A stretch of 64,000 nt of DNA from Paenibacillus sp. JNUCC32. GTDB lineage: Bacteria; Bacillota; Bacilli; Paenibacillales; Paenibacillaceae. This document shows positions 42,102 through 53,415 of the stretch, piece after piece. The stretch is from NCBI RefSeq assembly GCF_014863545.1, contig NZ_CP062260.1:3534001-3598000 (forward strand), read 5' to 3'. Below the pieces are notes generated by a model. That model was not told the origin of the DNA. It did not search any database and worked only from the letters and a program-made list of their open reading frames with translations. The position numbers and the translations under genes were made by a program. The stretch's first letter is position 1, and every line of letters starts with the position of its first letter.

Positions 42102-45100
42102 TTAAACCGGCATCGCTTCAGAGGAGAAGTTGATGGTCTCCAGCATCGTCAGAAGCTCGCGAACCGTATCGAGCGAGGTCATGCATACAACGCCATTCTC
42201 TACCGCTTCACGGCGGATTCGGAATCCGTCGCGCTGCGGCGTTTTGCCTTTGGTCAATGTGTTGAAGACAAAGTTCGCTTCGCCTGTGCGGATCATATCG
42301 AGAATGTTCGGCGTGCCTTCGGACAGCTTGTTGATGGTCGTCACGTCAAGACCCGCTTCTTTGAGCGCTGCCGCCGTACCGCCGGTTGCGATGATTTTAT
42401 ATCCCAGCTTATGGAAGCCCTTCAGCAGCGCAGCCGCTTCGGCTTTGTCTTTATCCGCTATGGTGGCGATGATCGCGCCCGTTGAAGGAATCTTCATGCC
42501 TGCACCGATGAGGCCTTTGTACAGTGCCTTGGCATACTTCACGTCGCGGCCCATAACCTCGCCGGTCGATTTCATTTCAGGTCCGAGGGTCGGCTCCACG
42601 CGGCGAAGCTTCGCGAAGGAGAAGACCGGCACTTTAACCGATACATGCTCGCTTTCCGGCCACATGCCTTCCTCGTATCCGAGATCCTTCAGCTTGCCGC
42701 CCATAATGGCCTGCGTAGCCAGGTTCGCCATCGGAATGCCCGTCACCTTGCTCAGGAACGGCACCGTCCGGGAAGAACGCGGATTCACTTCGATTACGTA
42801 CACTTCGTTTTTATAGATGACGAACTGGATGTTGACAAGTCCGCGTGTATTAAGCTCTTTGGCAATCTTGATCGTAATTTCGACAATCTTGTCCTTCAGG
42901 TCCTGGGACAAGTATTGTGGCGGATATACCGCAATCGAGTCGCCGGAGTGAACCCCTGCGCGCTCTACATGCTCCATAATGCCCGGAATCAGCACAGTCT
43001 CGCCATCGCAGATCGCGTCAACCTCCACTTCTTTGCCCAGCATGTAACGGTCGATCAGAACCGGGTGATCCGGGTTGATCTTAACCGCCTCTTTCATGTA
43101 GCTCAGAAGCTCGCTGTCGGAGTATACAATCTCCATGGCGCGTCCACCCAGTACATACGAAGGTCTTACGAGCACGGGGTAGCCCAGCGATTGTGCCGTT
43201 TCTACGGCATCATCGACCGACGTTACGGTTTTACCTTTCGGTTGGGCGATCTCCAATCGGGACAGAAGCGCTTCGAATTTCTTGCGGTCCTCGGCTTCGT
43301 CAATGCTCTCCAGGCTTGTGCCCAGAATCTTCACACCCGCTTTGCTGAGCGGCTCCGCGAGGTTGATCGCCGTCTGCCCGCCGAACTGCACGATGACGCC
43401 GATCGGCTTCTCCTGCTCGATGACATTCATGACATCTTCGAAGAACAGAGGTTCGAAGTAGAGACGGTCCGACGTATTAAAGTCGGTGGATACGGTCTCC
43501 GGGTTGTTGTTGATGATAACCGCTTCATATCCCGCCTTCTGGATGGCCCATACGGCATGCACCGTGGAGTAGTCGAATTCGATCCCTTGACCGATCCGGA
43601 TCGGACCGGAGCCGAGCACGATGACTTTCTCCTTCGCGGATTCGATGACTTCATTCTCCGTTTCGTAGGTGGAGTAGTAGTACGGCGTCGTTGCTTCAAA
43701 CTCCGCTGCGCAGGTATCCACCATTTTGTAAACCGGACGCAATCCGTGCTCGCGGCGGAGGAATCCGATCGACTCCTCGGTCGTGTGCGTGCTGGCCTTG
43801 CCTTCTGCGCGGAGCTCGGCGATGGCACGATCCGTAAAGCCGAGACGCTTCGCTTCGTACAGCGTTTCGTAAGTCAGCGACGCTTCGCTGCGAATATGGT
43901 CTTCATACTTGATCAGGCGTTCGATTTTGTCCAGGAACCACCAGTCGATCTTCGTCAGGTCCTGAATCTGCTGCAGATCATAGCCCCGGCGGAACGCTTC
44001 CGCGATCAGGAACATCCGCTCATCGTCCGCTTTGATCAGGCGCTGCTGGAGCACTTCATCGCTCAGCTCGTTCGCGCCTTTCAGGTATAGACGGTGCACG
44101 CCGATTTCCAGGGAGCGGACCGCTTTATGGATCGATTCTTCGAAGGTGCGGCCGATTGCCATCACTTCGCCGGTTGCCTTCATCTGGGTGCCCAGCTTCC
44201 GGTTGGCATGGATGAACTTGTCGAACGGCCAGCGCGGAATTTTGCTGACGATGTAATCCAGCGTAGGCTCGAAGCAAGCATACGTCTGGCCCGTTACCGG
44301 GTTAACGATCTCGTCCAGGGTGTAACCCATCGCGATTTTTGCTGCCATCTTCGCGATCGGGTAGCCCGTTGCTTTGGAAGCCAGCGCGGATGAGCGGCTG
44401 ACCCGTGGGTTTACCTCGATGACGTAATATTGATAGCTGTTCGGATCCAGCGCGAACTGCACGTTGCATCCGCCTTCGATGTTCAGGGCGCGGATGATTT
44501 TCAGCGATGCGGATCTGAGCATTTGATATTCGCGGTCAGACAGCGTTTGGCTTGGCGCCACGACGATGCTGTCGCCGGTATGAACGCCGACCGGATCGAA
44601 GTTCTCCATGTTACATACCACGATGCAGTTATCGTTGGCGTCGCGCATAACCTCGTACTCGACTTCTTTCATTCCCGCAATGCTCTTCTCGATCAGGCAC
44701 TGCGTGATCGGGCTGTAGCGCAGTCCGGAGCTAACCGTTTCGCGCAGCTCCTCTTCGGTTGCGCAAATGCCGCCGCCGGTGCCGCCAAGCGTGTAGGCCG
44801 GACGCACGATCACCGGATAACCGATCTCATTCGCGAACTCAAGCGCCTCTTCCAGGGTCGTTACGATCGTGCTCTCCGGCACGGGCTGATCCAATTCGCG
44901 CATCAGCTCGCGGAACAAGTCGCGGTCTTCGGCTTTTTCGATCGATTCCAGCTGCGTTCCGAGCAGTTTGACGTTTTCCTGCTCCAGAATTCCGGCGCGG
45001 GCAAGCTCAACCGCCATGTTCAGTCCCGTTTGTCCTCCAAGCGTCGGGAGCAGTCCGTCCGGACGCTCTTGACGGATGATCTGGGTAACGAAGTCCAGCG

Positions 45101-45308
45101 TGATCGGCTCGATATACACTTTATCCGCCATGTTGGTGTCGGTCATGATGGTCGCCGGGTTACTGTTGATCAGCACGACCTCCATGCCTTCTTCTTTCAG
45201 TGCCTGGCAGGCTTGGGTTCCAGCGTAGTCGAATTCCGCTGCTTGCCCGATGACGATCGGACCGGAGCCGATGACGAGAATTTTTTTCAATGTATCATGT
45301 TTAGGCAT
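42102..45308 (-). CDS. carB: Carbamoyl-phosphate synthase large subunit
   Basis: The 1068-residue protein has two homologous ATP-grasp halves (each with a [10 protein letters not shown] or [13 protein letters not shown] start) and a C-terminal MGS-like allosteric domain from about 935. It makes carbamoyl phosphate from ammonia, bicarbonate and two ATP. The carA stop lies 1 bp upstream. If this is the only CPSase of the cell it also feeds arginine synthesis. Confidence 0.97.
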   Translation of the reverse strand: MPKHDTLKKILVIGSGPIVIGQAAEFDYAGTQACQALKEEGMEVVLINSNPATIMTDTNMADKVYIEPITLDFVTQIIRQERPDGLLPTLGGQTGLNMAVELARAGILEQENVKLLGTQLESIEKAEDRDLFRELMRELDQPVPESTIVTTLEEALEFANEIGYPVIVRPAYTLGGTGGGICATEEELRETVSSGLRYSPITQCLIEKSIAGMKEVEYEVMRDANDNCIVVCNMENFDPVGVHTGDSIVVAPSQTLSDREYQMLRSASLKIIRALNIEGGCNVQFALDPNSYQYYVIEVNPRVSRSSALASKATGYPIAKMAAKIAMGYTLDEIVNPVTGQTYACFEPTLDYIVSKIPRWPFDKFIHANRKLGTQMKATGEVMAIGRTFEESIHKAVRSLEIGVHRLYLKGANELSDEVLQQRLIKADDERMFLIAEAFRRGYDLQQIQDLTKIDWWFLDKIERLIKYEDHIRSEASLTYETLYEAKRLGFTDRAIAELRAEGKASTHTTEESIGFLRREHGLRPVYKMVDTCAAEFEATTPYYYSTYETENEVIESAKEKVIVLGSGPIRIGQGIEFDYSTVHAVWAIQKAGYEAVIINNNPETVSTDFNTSDRLYFEPLFFEDVMNVIEQEKPIGVIVQFGGQTAINLAEPLSKAGVKILGTSLESIDEAEDRKKFEALLSRLEIAQPKGKTVTSVDDAVETAQSLGYPVLVRPSYVLGGRAMEIVYSDSELLSYMKEAVKINPDHPVLIDRYMLGKEVEVDAICDGETVLIPGIMEHVERAGVHSGDSIAVYPPQYLSQDLKDKIVEITIKIAKELNTRGLVNIQFVIYKNEVYVIEVNPRSSRTVPFLSKVTGIPMANLATQAIMGGKLKDLGYEEGMWPESEHVSVKVPVFSFAKLRRVEPTLGPEMKSTGEVMGRDVKYAKALYKGLIGAGMKIPSTGAIIATIADKDKAEAAALLKGFHKLGYKIIATGGTAAALKEAGLDVTTINKLSEGTPNILDMIRTGEANFVFNTLTKGKTPQRDGFRIRREAVENGVVCMTSLDTVRELLTMLETINFSSEAMPV

Positions 45309-45309
45309 A

Positions 45310-46446
45310 TTATTGAGCTCCTTTCACGGCTGCGGCCAGAACCGCCTGGCGCGGTTTCCGGATTTCATTCTGTTTATGGTCTCTTATCATTTCAAGGAAT
45401 TGATCGAACAGATAGCTGCTGTCGTGCGGACCAGGGGCAGCTTCAGGATGGTATTGCACCGAGAAGGCCGGGAATTTCGAGTGCTTCAAGCCTTCGATCG
45501 TTTTATCGTTGTTGTTGATATGCGTAACTTCCAGATCCGTCCCTTTGACGGATTCTTCGTTTACGGTGTATCCGTGGTTTTGGGAAGTGATGTAGCAGCG
45601 TCCGCTGGCAAGCTCTTTTACCGGATGGTTTCCGCCGCGGTGTCCGAATTTCAGCTTCTCGGTGTCCGCGCCCGCAGCCAGCGCAAACAATTGGTGGCCA
45701 AGGCAGATGCCGAAGATCGGATATTCGCCGAGCAGTTCTTTGACCATGTTGACGGCGTAAGGCACGTCTTTCGGGTCCCCAGGGCCGTTGGACAACTGAA
45801 TGCCGTCCGGATGAAGTCTGCGGATTTCATCGGCCGTCGTGTCATGCGGAACGACCATGACGTCACACCCGCGGGACGTCAATTCGCGCAGAATCCCGCT
45901 TTTTGCACCGAAGTCGACCAGAACGATCCGTTCCTTTGAACCTGGACTCGTAAACATTTGCGGCGTTGAGGTTTTTGCCACCTGGTTGCGGAGTTCAGCG
46001 ATCGTCGTATCCCCGAGCATCTCCTTAAGCTCTTCCACCGGTTTGTTGGAAGTGGTTAGAATGCCCTTCATCGTACCGTAATGACGGATGATACGGGTTA
46101 ACATCCGCGTATCGATCTCGCTGATCCCCGGAATTCCGTATTCCTTCAACAGGCTGTCAACGCTGTATTCTGCACGCCAGTTGCTGGGAACAGGCTCATG
46201 ACGACGAACGACGAATCCGTGAACGAACGGCCGAATGGATTCAAAGTCATCCCGCGTGATGCCGTAGTTGCCGATCAAAGGGTACGTCATGGTTACGATC
46301 TGTCCGCAGTAGGACGGGTCGCTCAGCACCTCTTGATATCCTGTAATCCCTGTATTGAAAACAACCTCTCCGGTCATTTCAGCATCCGCGCCGAAGGATT
46401 TTCCGCTGAACAGCGTTCCGTCCTCCAGTAACAATCTTGCCTGCAT
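45310..46446 (-). CDS. carA: Carbamoyl-phosphate synthase small (glutamine amidotransferase) subunit
   Basis: The 378-residue subunit has the N-terminal CPSase domain and a class I glutaminase domain with the nucleophile Cys in [10 protein letters not shown], plus the late His-Glu ([11 protein letters not shown]). It supplies ammonia to carB through a channel. The ATG at 46444-46446 follows CAGGAG and is preferred over 46464. Confidence 0.97.
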   Translation of the reverse strand: MQARLLLEDGTLFSGKSFGADAEMTGEVVFNTGITGYQEVLSDPSYCGQIVTMTYPLIGNYGITRDDFESIRPFVHGFVVRRHEPVPSNWRAEYSVDSLLKEYGIPGISEIDTRMLTRIIRHYGTMKGILTTSNKPVEELKEMLGDTTIAELRNQVAKTSTPQMFTSPGSKERIVLVDFGAKSGILRELTSRGCDVMVVPHDTTADEIRRLHPDGIQLSNGPGDPKDVPYAVNMVKELLGEYPIFGICLGHQLFALAAGADTEKLKFGHRGGNHPVKELASGRCYITSQNHGYTVNEESVKGTDLEVTHINNNDKTIEGLKHSKFPAFSVQYHPEAAPGPHDSSYLFDQFLEMIRDHKQNEIRKPRQAVLAAAVKGAQ

Positions 46447-46506
46447 CCCGATCACTCCTGTCATCTATGTGTAATTTATTTTATAAGTCTTTTGCCTATT
46501 TGTTAC

Positions 46507-47808
46507 TTAGAATCCGTTTTGTTCGGACCATTTCACTTCGCCGTCCACCCAAGTCATCACGGGCCAGCCTTTCAGCTTCCAGCCTGTAAATGGCGTGTTC
46601 CGGCCTTTTGTTGCGAACTCTTCCGGGTTCACTTCTTTCTCCGCTTCGAGATCGATCATGGTCAGGTCCGCTGCTTTACCGGCTTCCAGCACACCCGTTG
46701 CAAGACCGAATACTCTTGCCGGATCGCTTGTCATCCGTTTTACGAGCAGGGCGAGATCCCATTTTCCTGTGGCGACAAACTTGGTGTAGAGCAGCGGGAA
46801 CGCCGTTTCGAATCCCACGATGCCGAAGGGAGCCAGCTCCATGCCTTTTGCTTTCTCTTCCGCGCTATGCGGTGCATGATCCGTTACGATCATATCAAGC
46901 GTTCCATCCAGCAGACCTTCTATACAAGCCTCCACATCACGCGGTGTGCGCAGCGGCGGGTTCATCTTCCAGTTTGCATCAAGGCCGGGAATGTCTTCGT
47001 CGGAGAGAACCAGATGATGCGGGCATACCTCGGCCGTTACCGAGATGCCGATCGCTTTTGCCTGGCGGATCAATCTTACGGACTGCTCCGTGCTCACATG
47101 GCATACATGGTAATGCACGCCGGTGGCTTCGGTCAGCAGAATGTCGCGCCCGACATGGATCGCTTCCGACTCGTTCGGTATTCCTTTCAGGCCGTGCTGC
47201 TGAGCGAATTTGCCCTCGGTCACGCAAGCTCCTTTTACCAGCGAGTCATCCTCGCAGTGCGCAATGACCGGCATGCCCAGCGCTTTCGCTTTATTCATGG
47301 CATCTTTCATCATCTGTGCGTTCTGCACACCGACGCCGTCGTCCGTAAATCCGATCGCACCCGCGGCCTTCAAGGCCTCAAAGTCCGTCAGTTCGCGGCC
47401 CAGCTCGTTCTTCGTAATGGCTGCATATGGCAGCACCTTCGCAAGATTCGCCTCGCTGGCCTTATCCAGCACGAGCTTCACCGTTTCCGGCGTATCGGTC
47501 ACCGGTCTTGTGTTCGGCATGCAGGCGATGGTGGTGAAACCGCCTTTGACTGCCGAGCGGCTGCCGCTCTCGATGGTTTCCTTGTGCTCATAACCCGGCT
47601 CTCTCAAGTGCACATGCATATCGATGAATCCCGGCGTGACCAGCTTGCCCTCGGCATCGATGATCTGAACGTGATCGCCCGGTTCCGGCAAGGCTGCGAT
47701 ATCGCTCGCAACCGACTGAATCAATCCGTCTGCAATGACGATATGTTTATCTTCGAGCTGTCCTTGTTCATTGATCACTTTGGCATTCTTTATCACTTGC
47801 ATTTGCAT
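46507..47808 (-). CDS. pyrC: Dihydroorotase (type I)
   Basis: The 433-residue amidohydrolase cyclises carbamoyl aspartate. The metal motif HVHLREPGYEHKET (about 60-73), the late HxH region and TDHAPHS are present. GGAGGGG lies 6 nt before the ATG at 47806-47808; the frame extends to 47835 without a ribosome site. A 122-bp AT-rich gap separates it from pyrB and holds two ARG-box-like sequences. Confidence 0.96.
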   Translation of the reverse strand: MQMQVIKNAKVINEQGQLEDKHIVIADGLIQSVASDIAALPEPGDHVQIIDAEGKLVTPGFIDMHVHLREPGYEHKETIESGSRSAVKGGFTTIACMPNTRPVTDTPETVKLVLDKASEANLAKVLPYAAITKNELGRELTDFEALKAAGAIGFTDDGVGVQNAQMMKDAMNKAKALGMPVIAHCEDDSLVKGACVTEGKFAQQHGLKGIPNESEAIHVGRDILLTEATGVHYHVCHVSTEQSVRLIRQAKAIGISVTAEVCPHHLVLSDEDIPGLDANWKMNPPLRTPRDVEACIEGLLDGTLDMIVTDHAPHSAEEKAKGMELAPFGIVGFETAFPLLYTKFVATGKWDLALLVKRMTSDPARVFGLATGVLEAGKAADLTMIDLEAEKEVNPEEFATKGRNTPFTGWKLKGWPVMTWVDGEVKWSEQNGF

Positions 47809-47855
47809 CTTGGTTCCCCTCCGCAGCAGAAGCACCGTTCGCTTCTTTGTATATT

Positions 47856-47873
47856 GTATAATAAAAATTCATG
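47856..47873. promoter_or_regulatory. ARG-box-like site 1 upstream of pyrC
   Basis: GTATAATAAAAATTCATG (plus strand) agrees with the B. subtilis AhrC/ArgR box CATGAATAAAAATTCAAG at about 13 of 18 positions, including the run AATAAAAATTCA. Confidence 0.45.
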
Positions 47874-47885
47874 TTTGTGTATATT

Positions 47886-47903
47886 TATTAATATTTATTC
47901 ATT
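47886..47903. promoter_or_regulatory. ARG-box-like site 2 upstream of pyrC
   Basis: TATTAATATTTATTCATT matches the same box allowing A or T in the centre, 30 bp (about three helical turns) from site 1. The AT-rich segment may also hold an internal promoter for pyrC-carAB. Confidence 0.4.
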
Positions 47904-47930
47904 CTGTAAACCGTATTCCGCATGTTCGAA

Positions 47931-48839
47931 TCAGACCATCGCCCGTTCCATGACCGCCATGCGAATGGGCACTCCGTTCGCCATCTGCTTGAATATCATC
48001 GATCTCGGGCTTTCCACGACCGCGTCGTCGATTTCAACGTTGCGGTTCACCGGTGCCGGATGCATAATCATGGTGTGCCCCGACAGCTTGGCCGCCCGCT
48101 CTTCCGTCAAGCCGTACTGCTCCCGGTACTCCGCGCTGGATTTGAACACCCCTTCGTTATGGCGTTCCAGCTGTACTCTCAGCATCATCACCACATCGGC
48201 CTTGAGCGCCTTTTCCATCGATACGTAAGGCGCATACTGAGCCAGCTCCGGAGCCTGCATCGTTTCCGGCGCGCAGAACTGCACATGGGCTCCGAACTTC
48301 TGCAGGGCCCACAGATCCGAACGAGCAACCCGGCTGTGCTTGATGTCCCCGATGATGGACACCGTTAATCCCTTAAGCTCGCCGAAGCTTTTCTTCATCG
48401 TGTATAGATCAAGCAGCGCCTGCGTGGGATGCTCATTGTTGCCGTCGCCCGCATTGACCAGCGGAATCGAGATCCGCTCCGCCAGCTCCTGCAGCACGTT
48501 GGCTGGCTTCAGCCGGATGACGCCCGCGTCGATTCCCATGGATTCCAGCGTTCTGACGGTATCGTAGATCGACTCGCCTTTCTCGACGCTGGATGCTGCC
48601 GCCGCAAAGTTCATGACCTCGGCACCGAGTCTTTTCTCAGCCATTTCAAACGAGAATCTCGTTCTGGTGCTGTTCTCGAAGAACATATTAACCGCAAATT
48701 TCGATTGAAGTACCGGCACCACTTTCTCGGACTGCGCTTCCCAATATGCTGCCCGATTCAGGATGGATCCGATTTCGTCTCTGCTAATATCCTTCAAACC
48801 TAAGAGGCTGCGTTCTTTCAATGAAATGGCTGTTGTCAT
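47931..48839 (-). CDS. pyrB: Aspartate carbamoyltransferase catalytic subunit
   Basis: The 302-residue enzyme joins carbamoyl phosphate and aspartate. The carbamoyl-phosphate motif FENSTRTRFSFE (about 53-64), HPTQALLDLYT and HPAPVNRN are intact. It follows pyrR by 2 bp. No regulatory pyrI gene and no uracil permease gene (pyrP) accompany it. Confidence 0.97.
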   Translation of the reverse strand: MTTAISLKERSLLGLKDISRDEIGSILNRAAYWEAQSEKVVPVLQSKFAVNMFFENSTRTRFSFEMAEKRLGAEVMNFAAAASSVEKGESIYDTVRTLESMGIDAGVIRLKPANVLQELAERISIPLVNAGDGNNEHPTQALLDLYTMKKSFGELKGLTVSIIGDIKHSRVARSDLWALQKFGAHVQFCAPETMQAPELAQYAPYVSMEKALKADVVMMLRVQLERHNEGVFKSSAEYREQYGLTEERAAKLSGHTMIMHPAPVNRNVEIDDAVVESPRSMIFKQMANGVPIRMAVMERAMV

Positions 48840-48841
48840 GA

Positions 48842-49417
<576 letters not shown>

Positions 49418-49471
49418 CTAAACGTTTGATTAGCCCTTTATCGTTCCTGACGATCCGTGGATTCATTCCAC

Positions 49472-49506
49472 ACAAAAAAACTCCTTGCCCGGCTGGACAA
49501 GGAGTT
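49472..49506 (-). terminator. Attenuator terminator of the pyr leader
   Basis: AACTCCTTG and CAAGGAGTT form a 9-bp stem with a 10-nt loop, followed on the minus strand by T7, 70 bp before pyrR. Confidence 0.9.
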
Positions 49507-49597
49507 GATCTCATAGAGATGGTGTGGAAAGCGCAGCATCTATCCGCAGACAGAGCCATGCCTCCTGTTAATGAACCTCGGTTCACGTTACCTTGCC

Positions 49598-49611
49598 AGC
49601 CTCACGGGACT
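49598..49611 (-). promoter_or_regulatory. PyrR-binding loop of the pyr leader RNA
   Basis: AGTCCCGTGAGGCT on the minus strand matches the PyrR recognition motif ARUCCNGNGAGGYU and sits in a hairpin (flanks CACCTTTAAATC and GGCAAGGT). With the downstream antiterminator region and terminator it forms the UMP-responsive attenuator spanning about 49472-49633. Confidence 0.9.
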
Positions 49612-49639
49612 GATTTAAAGGTGCTATTCGATTGATCCC

Positions 49640-49668
49640 ATTATGACAGACCCTACAAGAGATGTCAA
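49640..49668 (-). promoter_or_regulatory. Promoter of the pyr operon
   Basis: TTGACA (49663-49668) and CATAAT (49640-49645) are 17 bp apart on the minus strand, just upstream of the PyrR-binding hairpin. Confidence 0.85.
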
Positions 49669-49719
49669 CAGCAATCATGTCGAACGTTGTCGCGTTCCAA
49701 GCATGTTCATAGCCTTGAA

Positions 49720-50973
49720 TTAAAACTCGAATTCCACATCGCTGAGTCTTCTGCGAATTTCGGAAATGACGCGTTTCTCTTCCTCCTCGCCGTCGGCAAT
49801 GAAGGTAACGGAGAAACGAACGAAGTGTCCTGCATCATCCCAAGGAACGGTGGAGATCAATTTCTCGCGAATCAGGTACTGGGAGAAGTCTTCCCCGGAT
49901 TCAAAACGGCGTCCGCCTTTGACGCCTTTCGGAGCCTCCACATACAGGAAGAAGGAGCCTTTGGGCTTCTCCGCCGTAAAACCGAGTCCGTTCAGCACGT
50001 CGACCAGCATGTTGTGGCGGCGGGAATACTTCTCGGCGATCTTCTCCGTAATTTCCGGATGATCCAGACCGTAAGCGGCAGCCTTTTGGATGGCGATGAA
50101 TTGTCCGGAATCGTTGTTGTCCTTCACGTCGCCAAACGCTTTAACCACCAGCGGGTTGCCGGCGATGAAGCCAATGCGCCACCCCGTCATGTTGTAGGAT
50201 TTGGACAGGGAGTGAAGCTCCACGCCGACATCCTTCGCTCCAGGAACGGACAGGAAGCTCAGCGGCTTCAAACCATCGTAAGTGAGCGCAGCATAAGGTG
50301 CGTCATGAACAACCACCACGCCATATTTGCGGGCCCACTCGACAACCTCCGCGAAAAATTCGGCCGTTGCGCTGGCCCCCGTCGGGTTGTTCGGATAGTT
50401 CAGGTAGAGCAGTTTGGCACGGCGGGCAATGTCCTCGGGGATCGAGCCGAGATCCGGCAGAAATGCATTCTCTTTTTTCAGCTCCACATTGTAGACTTCG
50501 CCGCCTAAATACTTGGTATGCGTTCCGAGCACAGGATATCCGGGAACCGTCATGATCGTGATGTCGCCCGGGTTGATGAAGCAGGACGGCAGCATGGCCA
50601 GCGCCGGCTTGGAGCCGATGGAGTGCAGCACTTCCGTGGACGCATCAATGCCTTCGACGCCGAATACATTGCTCAAATAGCGAACAGCCGCTTCCTTGAA
50701 CTCCGGAATCCCGTTATCCGCATATCCGCGGTTTTCCCGCTTCGCCGCCTCTTCCGCCAGCTTTGCCACGATGCCTGCATCCGCCATCTCATCCGGCTCG
50801 CCAACACCCATATCGATCAATTCGGTATCAGGATGCTCCTGCTTCGCAGCCGCCTTTGCTCTCTTGATCTTCTCGAATTTATAAATGGCCGTATCTTTAC
50901 CGTAATTAGCACCGCCAATCCGATCGGCAAAGCTCTGTTGAATGTACGTTTCCTGATATTTATCCATGCTCAT
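49720..50973 (-). CDS. dapL: LL-diaminopimelate aminotransferase
   Basis: The 417-residue fold-type I PLP enzyme has LNYPNNPTGA, a PLP-lysine motif SLSKSYNMTGWRIGF (Lys about 250) and the GSKPALAMLPSCFINPGD segment typical of DapL. It converts tetrahydrodipicolinate directly to LL-diaminopimelate, one step for lysine and peptidoglycan precursors. A general MalY/AAT-type aminotransferase is the alternative. GGAG lies 13 nt before the ATG. Confidence 0.85.
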   Translation of the reverse strand: MSMDKYQETYIQQSFADRIGGANYGKDTAIYKFEKIKRAKAAAKQEHPDTELIDMGVGEPDEMADAGIVAKLAEEAAKRENRGYADNGIPEFKEAAVRYLSNVFGVEGIDASTEVLHSIGSKPALAMLPSCFINPGDITIMTVPGYPVLGTHTKYLGGEVYNVELKKENAFLPDLGSIPEDIARRAKLLYLNYPNNPTGASATAEFFAEVVEWARKYGVVVVHDAPYAALTYDGLKPLSFLSVPGAKDVGVELHSLSKSYNMTGWRIGFIAGNPLVVKAFGDVKDNNDSGQFIAIQKAAAYGLDHPEITEKIAEKYSRRHNMLVDVLNGLGFTAEKPKGSFFLYVEAPKGVKGGRRFESGEDFSQYLIREKLISTVPWDDAGHFVRFSVTFIADGEEEEKRVISEIRRRLSDVEFEF

Positions 50974-51124
50974 GATTTGTATTCATCTCCTACTCTAGCT
51001 TTGTTACACATCCTAAATATGCAGGAAAATCACGACTGGAGCCATGCATTATATATCAGATGATTTGTACTTTTTAGGTTGAGTCGGAGCTGATACACAC
51101 CATGGCCTCCCTGCACGAAGTCGG

Positions 51125-53086
51125 TTAAGACAGCTCCAGCCATTCCGCTAGGAGCTCGTCGCGGCTTGCTGCCAGCGACTCCCGCTCGTTCCAACGCTCT
51201 TCGAGCAGCGACATGTCCGAATTGCCGCTTATCGAGCCTTCCGTTTCAAGCCAACCGTCCAGCTGCCGGATGCGGGTCTCCAAACGGGCGATCTCCTCTT
51301 CCAGCCATTTGGATCTTTCCGCGGCAGAGCGATCAGGATGGTTGCGTTCGAATTTCTGGCCGGGCTTTTCGTTGGCTTTGGACGGCGGCGTCCCCCTTGG
51401 TAAAGAAACGGCATTCGTACCAGCTGAGAGTTCTCTTGACTGCAATGCGGCTTCAAGCTGGTCTTTCTTGGCCCGGAAATCATCATAATTTCCATGAAAG
51501 ACGGTCAGCGTCCCTTGGTTCAAATCCCACACCTTGCCTGACACTTGGTTTACGAAATAACGGTCGTGGGAAATGGCAAGAACGGTCCCCTGATACCCCT
51601 GCAGCGCATCCTCCAAGGCCTCCCGGGAAGCAATATCCAGATGGTTCGTAGGTTCATCCAGGAGCAGCAGGTTCGGCTTTTGATGGATTAGGAGCGCCAG
51701 CCTCAATCGTGTCCATTCACCGCCTGACAGCTGGCCCACCGATCGGAACACGGCCGCGCCATAGAACAGATATCTTGCCAAAATCCCCCGGGCCTCTCCC
51801 TCTTCAACCCCGGCGTTCTCCCGAAAATATTGGAGCACCGTTTCCTTCGGATTTTTCGGCTCCTCCTGCTGGGCCAGATATCCCACGTCGACTCGCGCGC
51901 CCCATTCAAGGGACCCGGAGTCGGGCATAAGCTCGCCCACCAGCACTTTGAACAGCGTCGTTTTTCCGCTGCCGTTCGGACCCATCAGCGCAATTTTTTC
52001 GCCGAATTCGATAAGACCGGAAGCCCCTCCCAGCACCGCCTGATTCCCATAGCGAACCTCAACTTGTTCAAAGTATGCCACGCGGCGGCCGGAACGATCC
52101 TGAGGATGAAGCTCGAAATCGGCCTGTCTTCGATCCAGCACGGGTCGCTTGACCTTCTCCATCCGTTCCAGCGCTCGCCGCATGGAAGCTGCGCGTTTGA
52201 AGAACTTCTCATTGCCGCCAATCCGGCCGAACTCTTCAAGCTGCTTGATGGATTCCTTCATTTTCTTGATTACTTTCTGCTGCTCCTGGTATTCGGCGAA
52301 CTGCTGCAGCAAACGCTCTTCCTTATCTTTCATGAACGCAGTGTAGCCACCATAGGCAGTGAAAGCTTCGCCATCTTCAAGCTCAATCGTTTTGGACACG
52401 ACCCGGTCCAGAAAATATCGGTCGTGGGAGATAATGACGCAGGTACCCGGATACTCGCGTAAGAATTCCTCCAACCATTCCGTGCGTGCCAAATCCAGAT
52501 GGTTGGTCGGTTCATCAAGCAGGAGCAGATCCGGCTGTACGATCAGCTGCGATGCCAGCACGACGCGGGTCTTTTCTCCGCCCGACAACGAACCAAAAGC
52601 CAGTCCGTATTCACTTTTGGGTATTTGCAGCCCGGTAGCGATTTTGTCGATGCTCGCTTCCAGCTCATAGCCGCCCTCTGTTTCAAACCGTTCCTGAAGC
52701 GCTGCATATTTCCGCAGCACTCGATCGAGCAGCTCTGCATTTCCGGCGATGTCCGGGTCACTCATTTTTTCTTCAAGCTCCGTCATTTCCGCCCGGTGAT
52801 CCTTCAAGTGACGCAACCCCTGTGCCAGTACATCCAGCACCGTCCAGGTATCCATATGGCTCGGAATCTGCTCCAAATATCCGATTTTTGCCCCCTTCTT
52901 GATGGCCAGCTGCCCTTCGTTCGGCTGATCCAAACCCGCAAGCAGGCGCATCAGCGTCGACTTTCCGCTGCCGTTCCTTCCGATAAGCGCGACCTTCTCG
53001 CCTTCCTGTATTTCAAACGATATCTGGTCCAGTACCAGATGAGCACCGTGGTATTGCGTCAGTTTCTGTACATTGATCATATTCAT
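51125..53086 (-). CDS. ABC-F family ATPase (ribosome-protection or translation-factor type)
   Basis: The 653-residue soluble protein has two ABC domains (Walker A GRNGSGKST at about 36-44 and GPNGSGKTT at about 370-378; LSGGE signatures twice), joined by a charged linker (about 245-315). A C-terminal Arg/Glu-rich coiled coil follows. There are no membrane spans. ABC-F proteins bind the ribosomal E site and either rescue stalling or displace antibiotics. A promoter, a 51-codon leader ORF and a terminator precede it, an arrangement known for drug-induced ABC-F genes such as vmlR. Confidence 0.88.
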   Translation of the reverse strand: MNMINVQKLTQYHGAHLVLDQISFEIQEGEKVALIGRNGSGKSTLMRLLAGLDQPNEGQLAIKKGAKIGYLEQIPSHMDTWTVLDVLAQGLRHLKDHRAEMTELEEKMSDPDIAGNAELLDRVLRKYAALQERFETEGGYELEASIDKIATGLQIPKSEYGLAFGSLSGGEKTRVVLASQLIVQPDLLLLDEPTNHLDLARTEWLEEFLREYPGTCVIISHDRYFLDRVVSKTIELEDGEAFTAYGGYTAFMKDKEERLLQQFAEYQEQQKVIKKMKESIKQLEEFGRIGGNEKFFKRAASMRRALERMEKVKRPVLDRRQADFELHPQDRSGRRVAYFEQVEVRYGNQAVLGGASGLIEFGEKIALMGPNGSGKTTLFKVLVGELMPDSGSLEWGARVDVGYLAQQEEPKNPKETVLQYFRENAGVEEGEARGILARYLFYGAAVFRSVGQLSGGEWTRLRLALLIHQKPNLLLLDEPTNHLDIASREALEDALQGYQGTVLAISHDRYFVNQVSGKVWDLNQGTLTVFHGNYDDFRAKKDQLEAALQSRELSAGTNAVSLPRGTPPSKANEKPGQKFERNHPDRSAAERSKWLEEEIARLETRIRQLDGWLETEGSISGNSDMSLLEERWNERESLAASRDELLAEWLELS

Positions 53087-53170
53087 TCTTGGTTCCTCCT
53101 GTATGCTGCGAACAATACCAAAACTCTGTTCGAGCGCATGAATTAGGGAGAAGAACCGGACTGCAAACGC

Positions 53171-53205
53171 AAAAAGGGCCCACAGAGCAAGCTCCGCGGA
53201 CCCTT
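53171..53205 (-). terminator. Attenuator-type terminator in the ABC-F leader
   Basis: AAGGG-CC...GAGC pairs with GCTC...GG-CCCTT around a 2-4 nt loop, followed on the minus strand by T5, between the leader ORF and the ABC-F start (85 bp away). A separate palindrome AAGCCTA/TAGGCTT (53215-53230) overlaps the leader stop codon and could be the competing structure. Confidence 0.7.
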
Positions 53206-53228
53206 AAGAATCGTAAGCCTAAATAGGC

Positions 53229-53384
53229 TTAATCCGTGCAGGCAGGCAGGTGACTTCTCGCGATGGTACAAACCGTATCATTAAAATTGGACAGACCTCT
53301 CCCGTTGTAGGGAAATGCATGAACAATGCCAGCCATAGCTATAGGCAGCTGGCTAATACGGTTGTTAACCATCTCGATATTCAT
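53229..53384 (-). CDS. 51-aa leader ORF upstream of the ABC-F gene
   Basis: The ORF begins ATG at 53382-53384 behind a perfect AAGGAGG, 25 nt after a predicted transcription start. The peptide starts MNIEMVNNRISQLPIAMAG and ends HLPACTD; it has two Cys and no membrane segment. Its place between promoter and attenuator suggests a regulatory leader whose translation senses ribosome-targeting drugs. A free-standing small protein is the alternative. Confidence 0.6.
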   Translation of the reverse strand: MNIEMVNNRISQLPIAMAGIVHAFPYNGRGLSNFNDTVCTIARSHLPACTD

Positions 53385-53415
53385 CCTGCTCACCTCCTTC
53401 ATCAAAGTTATCGCC

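Noticed and set aside
42645..44090. Open frame of 481 codons on the plus strand
   Set aside because: It mirrors carB, with Arg/His/Leu-rich nonsense translation and no start signal.
46492..48228. Open frame of 578 codons on the plus strand
   Set aside because: It lies antisense to pyrC and pyrB and crosses their regulatory gap; both real genes are certain.
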